From NCBI GenBank assembly GCA_024220505.1, contig JAKZZE010000005.1, positions 1,572,501 through 1,636,500 of the forward strand: DNA of 64,000 nucleotides, given 5' to 3'. The position numbers and the translations under genes are program-made. This document shows positions 9,363 through 19,601 of this stretch, piece after piece (position 1 is the first letter of the stretch; each line of letters starts with the position of its first letter). The notes under the pieces are model-generated. The model saw only the letters and a list, made by a program, of their open reading frames with translations. It had not been told where the DNA came from and made no database searches. The stretch comes from Rhizopus arrhizus. Lineage: Eukaryota; Mucoromycota; Mucoromycetes; Mucorales; Rhizopodaceae.

Positions 9363-12300
9363 CTAAAGGAATTGTTTGATCCATTCAAGAAACTTATGGC
9401 CATGTGGATGAGTAGCCGGGATTGTTGTAGCGTGATGAAGTTGGTCGAGTTCATGTAATATTGAGCAAATAATTGGCCAACGTTGTGACCAAGAGAGTGC
9501 CAGGCCTGAAGGTACTGAGGGACGAGATGGAAGCATATTCAGAAGGAACGACAGGGGGTCCGGAATTGTTTCAGGCATAAAGAGACGGCTATGCATGTTT
9601 AAGCAATTGATTGCATGCTTCTTCGAGAGATGGTGAGCAGGATGTCTGGGACATGGCTTCGGCTTGCCACCGGGTAGCCAGCCTAACCTCCAGCGTATAC
9701 AGCGACTACGTTCCGAATTTGACATGGGCAGCCACAGGATGGGGTCCAGAGACACAGAACGACGGCAATGAGAAAGCAGTTTAGAATTACGATTCGTAAG
9801 GCGCTTATCCAGGTTTTGCTGTAGGAATTGCCGTTTGAAAGCTTTGAATGTACGAGTGTCCAAATCATCATTGGAGGCGGGTATCATTTTCCAAAGTGGG
9901 GTTTTGGAAAGAAGGTACCATTGATGGCTTCTAGTGCGTCGTATGTATGGTAGTAGACAACTGAGCAGTGAGTCTTCCGGCAAAAGTAGAGAACGAAATA
10001 GGAACTGTGCTTGTAGGATATTGACCCGCTCGGACATGAGAGGTAATTTGGACAGATGGAGCATCACTTTGGTAGAAGCTTTACCATGAGCGCCGTATAT
10101 CCTTCTGATACATGTATCTTGCGCTTCTTCTAGTGTGTGAAGTTGAGAGCTTGTGAAGCGATTGATGGCCACTCCGTACTCGAGCTGTGGGCGAATAATA
10201 TGTGCATAGAATCTAGTTGAGAGAAGCTTGGAAAAACCAGAGGGATTTACACCAATAGATGACAACAGATTCATTGTGGCAAGGGCTTTTCGAGTGTTGT
10301 GCTGAATTAGTTCTTCTGGGTCGAGGTATCCACCTTGTTTGAATGGAACGCCAAGGTATGCAAATGTGGTCTTCTGAGGAAGCGGTTGACCATACATTAT
10401 GTATGAGATAGGATCAGTGTGGCTGTCTATGACCACACACTTTGATGGGTTCCATCTGTATCCCATTTGCATACTGTGGTATTCACATTTCTTAAGTAGA
10501 TCAATCATTTTTGAGCGTTCGGCAATTAGGACTACATCGTCAGCATAGAGTAGACAGTTCAGGGAAGGTACTATTTCCAATGGCGACATGTTAGGATTGA
10601 GAGCTTGAAGACGTAGCTGAGCTGGAAGTTGGTTGATATATACTGAGTAAAGATATGGAGACAGTATAGATCCTTGAAGTACACCAGTTTTTGGACTGAA
10701 TCGATAGGATGTTGCGTTAGAAAGCAGAACTTCGATTTGTACATCATCAAAAAGACATCTTAGTAGGCCGAGCATAGGGGATGAAATGTAATGCCGTAAA
10801 GTCTCCCATACGAAACTGCGGTTGACAGTGTCGTATGCGGATTTGATGTCGAGAAATGCTAGTACTGGCTTGATTTGATGTCGAGTACGTAGTATATTAC
10901 AAATCTCGGAAAGGCACAGAGCTTGATCCAGCGCGCTACGGAATTCTCTAAACCCACCTTGGGCTATATCAAGGGGTGGTCCATCGGCCTGCAAATCATG
11001 TTGAATGCAGCGTTCCAGTATTTTTCTAAATACAGTAGTCAGACTGATTGGGCGATAATTACCTGGGTTCGATGGTGATCCTTTTTTATATATTGGTACT
11101 ACTTGGGCAATACGCCATGTTTGAGGGACATATGACCATGCCCAGCACATTTGGAAGAGGCGAAGGAGAATTGGTGCTAGCAAGTGACGTATTGGCTGGA
11201 GCATCTCAATCCGCAAATGATCTACACCAGGCGCTTTCTTGACCGGCAAAGTGCTAATGGCGCGGCTAATATCTTCCATGATGATTGGGCAATCTAATTC
11301 ACAAGGTAAAACAGGTGTTTCAATTTCGTAACATTGAACTTCCCTGAGGAGGTCTCCTGAAAATGTAGATTCCAAATGAGAGGCCATTACATTTGCTGCA
11401 TGTTGTGGGCCCTCCGGAGTGGAGAAAGTGGGTTTCATAGTGCGATTTTTGCGAATACGGCTAAGTCTAGATATTGCCTTAGTATAGTCCCCGGATGCCA
11501 TTTGTTCACAAAAAGAGATCCATTTAGCTCGACGGCGCTGGTTGATCAGTCGACGCAATGCAGCTCGAGCTTCTTGGTGTTTCAGCCAGTAGTGGAACTT
11601 GTTGAGTCCATGTGCCTTTCTCCATTTTCTGTAACAAAATTCCCTGTAGTCATAAGCTTCTTGCATTTTGTCGGTCCAAAAATCATACAGTGGATCTCCA
11701 GAATGGGAGACTCTGCCACAACAGTCGTCTAATGAGGTGTATATCGCCTGGCAGATGTCGTTGTTGAGCTTCTCGATGTAGTCAACGGCAGAAGTCCGGC
11801 TATTAAAATTAGTAAATTGGGCATCATCGTATGGTAGCAAAGGTTGAGACAGCTCTTTGAAACGATACACATATGATTCGTGGGTATTTGGGTCGGCAAG
11901 CTTGCGAAGGCTCCAGATGACTCGAGGGTGTCCCGAAAGCTGTGGAATGTTAGCACTTATTTGAAAGGAAAGAGACAGTAATTTATGGTTCGAGTCCAAT
12001 GAATAGTCTTGGTAAATTTTCATTGAAGGTTCAACAAGTTCAGCATTGCTCATGAATAAGTCGATAATGCTACTACCTTGATGAGCCATAAAGGTAAACT
12101 GCCCATATGTCAGTCTTTGATTCCATAAGATAATATTATTCCGTTGCATCCATTGTATGATCAGATTGCCTCTGGAGTTTGTTGAGCGGTCTCCTGTGAG
12201 TGAACCCAGTCTAGCATTAAAGTCGCCGCATATGATTGTCTGACTGGTGTGGTTAGTCGTATGCGGTAGTGAGTTCAAGACTTGAGTGATAGTCTGGTTA

Positions 12301-12647
12301 TCCAGATGAGGAGGTAGGTAGAGACAATGAACTAAAATATTAGCAACGGCAAAGGATAATTTATATTGGCTTAGGTGCGTATCATCAGATTCAAAGTGGT
12401 GAACATGGTATTTGCAATCAGGATTTACTAGAAGACTGATGCCTTGACTACCTTTGGTAGCGAGAGGTTGAGTTTTGATACCATATGTGTGGAACTGTTT
12501 CCAACGTGTTGGGTATTTGAGTGGGCTTAAGAGCCATGTCTCTGTAAGAAGAAGGATAGAGGAGGAATGAACTATACTAAGGAGTGGATTGAGGGCTTGG
12601 CGAGCCAAGCCAGTTGCATTGAAAAGGGAGATCGTGAGAGTACTCAT
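9363..12647 (-). CDS. LINE ORF2: endonuclease-reverse transcriptase (copy 2)
   Basis: 1,094 aa, identical in protein sequence to the copy-1 ORF2: EEP endonuclease with GDFNAR and SNH, reverse transcriptase with YADD, C-terminal CxxH/HxxxC knuckle. It is intact and overlaps ORF1 by the ATGA at 12644-12647. Confidence 0.93.
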   Translation of the reverse strand: MSTLTISLFNATGLARQALNPLLSIVHSSSILLLTETWLLSPLKYPTRWKQFHTYGIKTQPLATKGSQGISLLVNPDCKYHVHHFESDDTHLSQYKLSFAVANILVHCLYLPPHLDNQTITQVLNSLPHTTNHTSQTIICGDFNARLGSLTGDRSTNSRGNLIIQWMQRNNIILWNQRLTYGQFTFMAHQGSSIIDLFMSNAELVEPSMKIYQDYSLDSNHKLLSLSFQISANIPQLSGHPRVIWSLRKLADPNTHESYVYRFKELSQPLLPYDDAQFTNFNSRTSAVDYIEKLNNDICQAIYTSLDDCCGRVSHSGDPLYDFWTDKMQEAYDYREFCYRKWRKAHGLNKFHYWLKHQEARAALRRLINQRRRAKWISFCEQMASGDYTKAISRLSRIRKNRTMKPTFSTPEGPQHAANVMASHLESTFSGDLLREVQCYEIETPVLPCELDCPIIMEDISRAISTLPVKKAPGVDHLRIEMLQPIRHLLAPILLRLFQMCWAWSYVPQTWRIAQVVPIYKKGSPSNPGNYRPISLTTVFRKILERCIQHDLQADGPPLDIAQGGFREFRSALDQALCLSEICNILRTRHQIKPVLAFLDIKSAYDTVNRSFVWETLRHYISSPMLGLLRCLFDDVQIEVLLSNATSYRFSPKTGVLQGSILSPYLYSVYINQLPAQLRLQALNPNMSPLEIVPSLNCLLYADDVVLIAERSKMIDLLKKCEYHSMQMGYRWNPSKCVVIDSHTDPISYIMYGQPLPQKTTFAYLGVPFKQGGYLDPEELIQHNTRKALATMNLLSSIGVNPSGFSKLLSTRFYAHIIRPQLEYGVAINRFTSSQLHTLEEAQDTCIRRIYGAHGKASTKVMLHLSKLPLMSERVNILQAQFLFRSLLLPEDSLLSCLLPYIRRTRSHQWYLLSKTPLWKMIPASNDDLDTRTFKAFKRQFLQQNLDKRLTNRNSKLLSHCRRSVSLDPILWLPMSNSERSRCIRWRLGWLPGGKPKPCPRHPAHHLSKKHAINCLNMHSRLFMPETIPDPLSFLLNMLPSRPSVPSGLALSWSQRWPIICSILHELDQLHHATTIPATHPHGHKFLEWIKQFL

Positions 12648-13861
12648 AGGGAAGGATCATCTTCCATATGGGACTCCATGAAGTTGGACTGAGTGTTATT
12701 GCAGTCGTTCATAGTACTCATGTGCTCATCTTCGAAGAAAAGAGGGTCGGCTTCTGCATGGCTGGAACGTCGGTTTGAAGAAAGGGTTTCCTCCAAGGTC
12801 TGTTTGCTAATCCAGCCTTTGTTAAAGAAGTGTCGTGCAACAGCGAATTTAACCGGAACACGGATGAATCGCAGTGCACGTTCCATGCGGTTACAATGAT
12901 GCATAAACGCGAGATTGGTTCGTTCTTCATCGGTAAAGTCGACATATTTGGGATCACGGAGGATTTTAGGGTCACATGGGTCAAAGTCATCCTTCAGAGA
13001 AATTTTGAATCGTTTTAGTTGGGAACGAAGTTCATCCTCGTAATCGTTGTGTATCAGAAGAGCCACTACGTTACGGTCCGGGTAGTGAATATCTAGGATG
13101 CGGTTGTTATTGATATCGAGTTTTCGCAAGCGGGATCGGAGCTGTCCGATAGGTACTCTGGCCTTCGTGGGGAGGTAAAGGTACTGGAAACCCTGGTTTG
13201 CCGAGGGTGGTTGCAAAAGTCTTGCGGCAGCTTCTTGACGTTGTTGACGTTTATGTTGTTGACTTTGAAATAACTCTTCTTTCATACGCTGTAATCGTTC
13301 AGGATTTCGCCAGGGAGTAGAGGTAGTGTTAAGTCCTGACGAATTGAGAGAGGGTTGAGTGGCCGTTGCCAAAAGTGGTTCAATTTGGCTAGACGATGTG
13401 TAATCCTTATTTAATTGGTTTTGCAACTGAACAGTAGTGGCACGTAATTGCTCAATTTCTGATCTGGCGGCTGCAAGTTCGTTGGTGAGGCGTTTAACCA
13501 TGTTTAACAGTGTTTGCATATCTTCGGTATGTGTAGTCGGAGTTTCTGTAGAAGTTCTGGAAATTTCAAAGTTCTCTTCCATGGGAGACAATTGCGTAGA
13601 AGTGGAAAAAGAAGAATAAACAATAGATCTCATAGTTGCAGCTCGAAAACTGGCGCCACATCCATTACAGCGAAATATTGGCTGTGGAGGCTCGCTCTTG
13701 GTGCTGCCGTTGCGGCGAAAGACTCCTCGTTTCGCACATTGGGGACAAGCTAAATTTTTACGACAAGCTTCAAACTTTAAAAGTAAGTCTGCAGTTTCCT
13801 CTGGGTTGAGATTACTGATTAGAGTTGTAGTGTTTGTTGGATTAGTAGAGCCAGGTGGCAT
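12644..13861 (-). CDS. LINE ORF1: zinc-ribbon/coiled-coil protein (copy 2)
   Basis: 405 aa, identical in protein sequence to the copy-1 ORF1: zinc ribbon at residues 39-68, coiled coil about 113-151, conserved C-terminal domain. Coupled to ORF2 by the ATGA overlap. Confidence 0.85.
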   Translation of the reverse strand: MPPGSTNPTNTTTLISNLNPEETADLLLKFEACRKNLACPQCAKRGVFRRNGSTKSEPPQPIFRCNGCGASFRAATMRSIVYSSFSTSTQLSPMEENFEISRTSTETPTTHTEDMQTLLNMVKRLTNELAAARSEIEQLRATTVQLQNQLNKDYTSSSQIEPLLATATQPSLNSSGLNTTSTPWRNPERLQRMKEELFQSQQHKRQQRQEAAARLLQPPSANQGFQYLYLPTKARVPIGQLRSRLRKLDINNNRILDIHYPDRNVVALLIHNDYEDELRSQLKRFKISLKDDFDPCDPKILRDPKYVDFTDEERTNLAFMHHCNRMERALRFIRVPVKFAVARHFFNKGWISKQTLEETLSSNRRSSHAEADPLFFEDEHMSTMNDCNNTQSNFMESHMEDDPSL

Positions 13862-14100
13862 GTTAAGAGCAGTTGTTTTATTCTATGTTTGTGTTACGTA
13901 CAAACTCGCGAAAGAGCTCACACAATCAATTTTGTTTAAACTTTATCTTTATTTAACGATCCAAATGAGCGCAAAAATGAAATAAACAATTGTCCGCCCG
14001 GATCAGTTCAATCCGTTAGGATGTTAGTGGTAAAAAAAAACCCCTTTGAGATCAAGGGTAAAAAAAGTAAAAGAAAAAGAAAAGTGTGGGATTGAGTAAG

Positions 14101-17100
14101 CTAAAGGAATTGTTTGATCCATTCAAGAAACTTATGGCCATGTGGATGAGTAGCCGGGATTGTTGTAGCGTGATGAAGTTGGTCGAGTTCATGTAATATT
14201 GAGCAAATAATTGGCCAACGTTGTGACCAAGAGAGTGCCAGGCCTGAAGGTACTGAGGGACGAGATGGAAGCATATTCAGAAGGAACGACAGGGGGTCCG
14301 GAATTGTTTCAGGCATAAAGAGACGGCTATGCATGTTTAAGCAATTGATTGCATGCTTCTTCGAGAGATGGTGAGCAGGATGTCTGGGACATGGCTTCGG
14401 CTTGCCACCGGGTAGCCAGCCTAACCTCCAGCGTATACAGCGACTACGTTCCGAATTTGACATGGGCAGCCACAGGATGGGGTCCAGAGACACAGAACGA
14501 CGGCAATGAGAAAGCAGTTTAGAATTACGATTCGTAAGGCGCTTATCCAGGTTTTGCTGTAGGAATTGCCGTTTGAAAGCTTTGAATGTACGAGTGTCCA
14601 AATCATCATTGGAGGCGGGTATCATTTTCCAAAGTGGGGTTTTGGAAAGAAGGTACCATTGATGGCTTCTAGTGCGTCGTATGTATGGTAGTAGACAACT
14701 GAGCAGTGAGTCTTCCGGCAAAAGTAGAGAACGAAATAGGAACTGTGCTTGTAGGATATTGACCCGCTCGGACATGAGAGGTAATTTGGACAGATGGAGC
14801 ATCACTTTGGTAGAAGCTTTACCATGAGCGCCGTATATCCTTCTGATACATGTATCTTGCGCTTCTTCTAGTGTGTGAAGTTGAGAGCTTGTGAAGCGAT
14901 TGATGGCCACTCCGTACTCGAGCTGTGGGCGAATAATATGTGCATAGAATCTAGTTGAGAGAAGCTTGGAAAAACCAGAGGGATTTACACCAATAGATGA
15001 CAACAGATTCATTGTGGCAAGGGCTTTTCGAGTGTTGTGCTGAATTAGTTCTTCTGGGTCGAGGTATCCACCTTGTTTGAATGGAACGCCAAGGTATGCA
15101 AATGTGGTCTTCTGAGGAAGCGGTTGACCATACATTATGTATGAGATAGGATCAGTGTGGCTGTCTATGACCACACACTTTGATGGGTTCCATCTGTATC
15201 CCATTTGCATACTGTGGTATTCACATTTCTTAAGTAGATCAATCATTTTTGAGCGTTCGGCAATTAGGACTACATCGTCAGCATAGAGTAGACAGTTCAG
15301 GGAAGGTACTATTTCCAATGGCGACATGTTAGGATTGAGAGCTTGAAGACGTAGCTGAGCTGGAAGTTGGTTGATATATACTGAGTAAAGATATGGAGAC
15401 AGTATAGATCCTTGAAGTACACCAGTTTTTGGACTGAATCGATAGGATGTTGCGTTAGAAAGCAGAACTTCGATTTGTACATCATCAAAAAGACATCTTA
15501 GTAGGCCGAGCATAGGGGATGAAATGTAATGCCGTAAAGTCTCCCATACGAAACTGCGGTTGACAGTGTCGTATGCGGATTTGATGTCGAGAAATGCTAG
15601 TACTGGCTTGATTTGATGTCGAGTACGTAGTATATTACAAATCTCGGAAAGGCACAGAGCTTGATCCAGCGCGCTACGGAATTCTCTAAACCCACCTTGG
15701 GCTATATCAAGGGGTGGTCCATCGGCCTGCAAATCATGTTGAATGCAGCGTTCCAGTATTTTTCTAAATACAGTAGTCAGACTGATTGGGCGATAATTAC
15801 CTGGGTTCGATGGTGATCCTTTTTTATATATTGGTACTACTTGGGCAATACGCCATGTTTGAGGGACATATGACCATGCCCAGCACATTTGGAAGAGGCG
15901 AAGGAGAATTGGTGCTAGCAAGTGACGTATTGGCTGGAGCATCTCAATCCGCAAATGATCTACACCAGGCGCTTTCTTGACCGGCAAAGTGCTAATGGCG
16001 CGGCTAATATCTTCCATGATGATTGGGCAATCTAATTCACAAGGTAAAACAGGTGTTTCAATTTCGTAACATTGAACTTCCCTGAGGAGGTCTCCTGAAA
16101 ATGTAGATTCCAAATGAGAGGCCATTACATTTGCTGCATGTTGTGGGCCCTCCGGAGTGGAGAAAGTGGGTTTCATAGTGCGATTTTTGCGAATACGGCT
16201 AAGTCTAGATATTGCCTTAGTATAGTCCCCGGATGCCATTTGTTCACAAAAAGAGATCCATTTAGCTCGACGGCGCTGGTTGATCAGTCGACGCAATGCA
16301 GCTCGAGCTTCTTGGTGTTTCAGCCAGTAGTGGAACTTGTTGAGTCCATGTGCCTTTCTCCATTTTCTGTAACAAAATTCCCTGTAGTCATAAGCTTCTT
16401 GCATTTTGTCGGTCCAAAAATCATACAGTGGATCTCCAGAATGGGAGACTCTGCCACAACAGTCGTCTAATGAGGTGTATATCGCCTGGCAGATGTCGTT
16501 GTTGAGCTTCTCGATGTAGTCAACGGCAGAAGTCCGGCTATTAAAATTAGTAAATTGGGCATCATCGTATGGTAGCAAAGGTTGAGACAGCTCTTTGAAA
16601 CGATACACATATGATTCGTGGGTATTTGGGTCGGCAAGCTTGCGAAGGCTCCAGATGACTCGAGGGTGTCCCGAAAGCTGTGGAATGTTAGCACTTATTT
16701 GAAAGGAAAGAGACAGTAATTTATGGTTCGAGTCCAATGAATAGTCTTGGTAAATTTTCATTGAAGGTTCAACAAGTTCAGCATTGCTCATGAATAAGTC
16801 GATAATGCTACTACCTTGATGAGCCATAAAGGTAAACTGCCCATATGTCAGTCTTTGATTCCATAAGATAATATTATTCCGTTGCATCCATTGTATGATC
16901 AGATTGCCTCTGGAGTTTGTTGAGCGGTCTCCTGTGAGTGAACCCAGTCTAGCATTAAAGTCGCCGCATATGATTGTCTGACTGGTGTGGTTAGTCGTAT
17001 GCGGTAGTGAGTTCAAGACTTGAGTGATAGTCTGGTTATCCAGATGAGGAGGTAGGTAGAGACAATGAACTAAAATATTAGCAACGGCAAAGGATAATTT

Positions 17101-17385
17101 ATATTGGCTTAGGTGCGTATCATCAGATTCAAAGTGGTGAACATGGTATTTGCAATCAGGATTTACTAGAAGACTGATGCCTTGACTACCTTTGGTAGCG
17201 AGAGGTTGAGTTTTGATACCATATGTGTGGAACTGTTTCCAACGTGTTGGGTATTTGAGTGGGCTTAAGAGCCATGTCTCTGTAAGAAGAAGGATAGAGG
17301 AGGAATGAACTATACTAAGGAGTGGATTGAGGGCTTGGCGAGCCAAGCCAGTTGCATTGAAAAGGGAGATCGTGAGAGTACTCAT
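14101..17385 (-). CDS. LINE ORF2: endonuclease-reverse transcriptase (copy 3)
   Basis: 1,094 aa, identical in protein sequence to the other two ORF2 copies and intact. It overlaps ORF1 by ATGA at 17382-17385. Confidence 0.93.
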   Translation of the reverse strand: MSTLTISLFNATGLARQALNPLLSIVHSSSILLLTETWLLSPLKYPTRWKQFHTYGIKTQPLATKGSQGISLLVNPDCKYHVHHFESDDTHLSQYKLSFAVANILVHCLYLPPHLDNQTITQVLNSLPHTTNHTSQTIICGDFNARLGSLTGDRSTNSRGNLIIQWMQRNNIILWNQRLTYGQFTFMAHQGSSIIDLFMSNAELVEPSMKIYQDYSLDSNHKLLSLSFQISANIPQLSGHPRVIWSLRKLADPNTHESYVYRFKELSQPLLPYDDAQFTNFNSRTSAVDYIEKLNNDICQAIYTSLDDCCGRVSHSGDPLYDFWTDKMQEAYDYREFCYRKWRKAHGLNKFHYWLKHQEARAALRRLINQRRRAKWISFCEQMASGDYTKAISRLSRIRKNRTMKPTFSTPEGPQHAANVMASHLESTFSGDLLREVQCYEIETPVLPCELDCPIIMEDISRAISTLPVKKAPGVDHLRIEMLQPIRHLLAPILLRLFQMCWAWSYVPQTWRIAQVVPIYKKGSPSNPGNYRPISLTTVFRKILERCIQHDLQADGPPLDIAQGGFREFRSALDQALCLSEICNILRTRHQIKPVLAFLDIKSAYDTVNRSFVWETLRHYISSPMLGLLRCLFDDVQIEVLLSNATSYRFSPKTGVLQGSILSPYLYSVYINQLPAQLRLQALNPNMSPLEIVPSLNCLLYADDVVLIAERSKMIDLLKKCEYHSMQMGYRWNPSKCVVIDSHTDPISYIMYGQPLPQKTTFAYLGVPFKQGGYLDPEELIQHNTRKALATMNLLSSIGVNPSGFSKLLSTRFYAHIIRPQLEYGVAINRFTSSQLHTLEEAQDTCIRRIYGAHGKASTKVMLHLSKLPLMSERVNILQAQFLFRSLLLPEDSLLSCLLPYIRRTRSHQWYLLSKTPLWKMIPASNDDLDTRTFKAFKRQFLQQNLDKRLTNRNSKLLSHCRRSVSLDPILWLPMSNSERSRCIRWRLGWLPGGKPKPCPRHPAHHLSKKHAINCLNMHSRLFMPETIPDPLSFLLNMLPSRPSVPSGLALSWSQRWPIICSILHELDQLHHATTIPATHPHGHKFLEWIKQFL

Positions 17386-18599
17386 AGGGAAGGATCATCT
17401 TCCATATGGGACTCCATGAAGTTGGACTGAGTGTTATTGCAGTCGTTCATAGTACTCATGTGCTCATCTTCGAAGAAAAGAGGGTCGGCTTCTGCATGGC
17501 TGGAACGTCGGTTTGAAGAAAGGGTTTCCTCCAAGGTCTGTTTGCTAATCCAGCCTTTGTTAAAGAAGTGTCGTGCAACAGCGAATTTAACCGGAACACG
17601 GATGAATCGCAGTGCACGTTCCATGCGGTTACAATGATGCATAAACGCGAGATTGGTTCGTTCTTCATCGGTAAAGTCGACATATTTGGGATCACGGAGG
17701 ATTTTAGGGTCACATGGGTCAAAGTCATCCTTCAGAGAAATTTTGAATCGTTTTAGTTGGGAACGAAGTTCATCCTCGTAATCGTTGTGTATCAGAAGAG
17801 CCACTACGTTACGGTCCGGGTAGTGAATATCTAGGATGCGGTTGTTATTGATATCGAGTTTTCGCAAGCGGGATCGGAGCTGTCCGATAGGTACTCTGGC
17901 CTTCGTGGGGAGGTAAAGGTACTGGAAACCCTGGTTTGCCGAGGGTGGTTGCAAAAGTCTTGCGGCAGCTTCTTGACGTTGTTGACGTTTATGTTGTTGA
18001 CTTTGAAATAACTCTTCTTTCATACGCTGTAATCGTTCAGGATTTCGCCAGGGAGTAGAGGTAGTGTTAAGTCCTGACGAATTGAGAGAGGGTTGAGTGG
18101 CCGTTGCCAAAAGTGGTTCAATTTGGCTAGACGATGTGTAATCCTTATTTAATTGGTTTTGCAACTGAACAGTAGTGGCACGTAATTGCTCAATTTCTGA
18201 TCTGGCGGCTGCAAGTTCGTTGGTGAGGCGTTTAACCATGTTTAACAGTGTTTGCATATCTTCGGTATGTGTAGTCGGAGTTTCTGTAGAAGTTCTGGAA
18301 ATTTCAAAGTTCTCTTCCATGGGAGACAATTGCGTAGAAGTGGAAAAAGAAGAATAAACAATAGATCTCATAGTTGCAGCTCGAAAACTGGCGCCACATC
18401 CATTACAGCGAAATATTGGCTGTGGAGGCTCGCTCTTGGTGCTGCCGTTGCGGCGAAAGACTCCTCGTTTCGCACATTGGGGACAAGCTAAATTTTTACG
18501 ACAAGCTTCAAACTTTAAAAGTAAGTCTGCAGTTTCCTCTGGGTTGAGATTACTGATTAGAGTTGTAGTGTTTGTTGGATTAGTAGAGCCAGGTGGCAT
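17382..18599 (-). CDS. LINE ORF1: zinc-ribbon/coiled-coil protein (copy 3)
   Basis: 405 aa, identical in protein sequence to the other two ORF1 copies. The 58-nt stretch to 18657 is the element's 5' leader (GCTCTTTCGCGAG...). Confidence 0.85.
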   Translation of the reverse strand: MPPGSTNPTNTTTLISNLNPEETADLLLKFEACRKNLACPQCAKRGVFRRNGSTKSEPPQPIFRCNGCGASFRAATMRSIVYSSFSTSTQLSPMEENFEISRTSTETPTTHTEDMQTLLNMVKRLTNELAAARSEIEQLRATTVQLQNQLNKDYTSSSQIEPLLATATQPSLNSSGLNTTSTPWRNPERLQRMKEELFQSQQHKRQQRQEAAARLLQPPSANQGFQYLYLPTKARVPIGQLRSRLRKLDINNNRILDIHYPDRNVVALLIHNDYEDELRSQLKRFKISLKDDFDPCDPKILRDPKYVDFTDEERTNLAFMHHCNRMERALRFIRVPVKFAVARHFFNKGWISKQTLEETLSSNRRSSHAEADPLFFEDEHMSTMNDCNNTQSNFMESHMEDDPSL

Positions 18600-18660
18600 G
18601 TTAAGAGCAGTTGTTTTATTCTATGTTTGTGTTACGTACAAACTCGCGAAAGAGCTCCAC

Positions 18661-18767
18661 ACAATCAATTTTTGGGTTAGTGCCATTAATTTTTTAGAAA
18701 GTGACATTTATTATTTGGTTACGGACATTTAATTTTCTCAAAGTGACAAAATTTACCGTTCTCACTA
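18661..18767. mobile_element. 3' end (terminal inverted repeat side) of the split Tc1/mariner relic
   Basis: Read inward from 18767 on the minus strand: TAGTGAGAACGGTAAATTTT, then GTCAC and, further in, TTTCTAAAAAATTAATGGCA. This parallels the end of the 24729 composite (CAGTGCGGCTGGTAAATTTT, then GTC, then TTCTAAAAAAATAAATGGCG). A TATATA follows the terminus, consistent with TA insertion. With the transposase fragment at 4205-4387 it makes one mariner relic split by the LINE array. Confidence 0.65.
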
Positions 18768-18793
18768 TATATAAAAAAAAAAAGCACCTCTTC

Positions 18794-19562
18794 AAGCCAA
18801 TCTCAATGGTACAAGCTCACCACTTCTCCACTCTGGCGTCGATGTAGGGATATTGATCCAAACCAACTTAATAAACGACAGTTTAAAACTATTTGTCAAG
18901 CTCACCTACAAGAAACTCTCGAAAAACGCCGTACCGATACCAATTCCATCCTCCTTTCCACTTGTCGCCCCCAATTGATTGTGGATCCCATCCTCTGGCT
19001 ACCGATGACCTATGTTGAACGTAGTCGCTTAATTCGCTGGCGTATGGGTTGGTTACCCGGTGGTAGACCAAAGCCGTGTATATACCACCCCCATGATCTA
19101 CTTACTCGGTCACATGCTATTACTTGTCTAAATATGCATCGACGTCTTCAATTACCAAGCACTGTTACTGATCCTTTATCTTTTCTCCTGAATATCTTGC
19201 CCACTTCCAGGAAAAAGCCAACGACACAAAATCGATCGAAATATGCTGCTTGGTTTATACGTTGGCCAACCATTTGCCAAATTTTACATGAACTTGACTA
19301 TCTTCACCATGACAAGATCGCTCCTGAGGTCCCACCCCTTGGCTCTAAACTCTTGCATTGGCTTGGCCCTAATTAATCTAGTATTGTTTGTTACTTTGTC
19401 TATCACCTCTTCCCTTCTTTACCCTTTTTCCCTTTTGCCTATCAAAAGGTTTTTAGCTCCCACCCAAATCTTGAACTGGCTCGGGCAATGCAATAATTTC
19501 ATATTATTATGTGCTCAATTTGGGTCATTAAAATTTTACAATAAATACATTATTATTAAACG

Positions 19563-19598
<36 letters not shown>
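18794..19598 (+). mobile_element. 5'-truncated LINE fragment with poly(A) tail
   Basis: An open frame from about 18805 to the stop at 19374-19376 encodes the C-terminal end of a LINE ORF2: QWYKLTTSPLWRR, VDPILWLPM, RSRLIRWRMGWLPGG, and the knuckle CIYHPHDLLTRSHAITC. It is 5'-truncated and belongs to a subfamily different from the tandem copies. The 3' UTR has a CCTTTTGCCTATCAAAAGG hairpin (19431-19449). The fragment ends in a run of more than 30 A (19566-19598). It lies about 27 bp outside the mariner terminus. Confidence 0.85.

Positions 19599-19601
<3 letters not shown>

Larger units (their letters stand above)
9196..13919 (-). mobile_element. Full-length LINE, copy 2
   Basis: Head-to-tail repeat of copy 1, offset by 4,736 bp, with the target sequence ACAATCAATTTT on its left at 9184-9195 and, after two extra bases (AC), on its right at 13922-13933. 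The base at 12042 is A where copy 1 has G (7306). Both encoded proteins are identical to those of copy 1. Confidence 0.92.
13934..18657 (-). mobile_element. Full-length LINE, copy 3
   Basis: Third head-to-tail copy, offset 4,738 bp from copy 2. Its 5' end (GAGCTC on the plus strand, ending at 18657) is followed by CAC and then ACAATCAATTTT, which continues into unique mariner-end sequence. It shares the A allele (16780) with copy 2. This is the copy adjoining the original right flank. Confidence 0.92.

Noticed and set aside
4460..18657. Telomere-type LINE array of the HeT-A or SART kind
   Set aside because: The array is inside mariner sequence with target duplications on both sides, and no telomeric repeats lie at the junctions.
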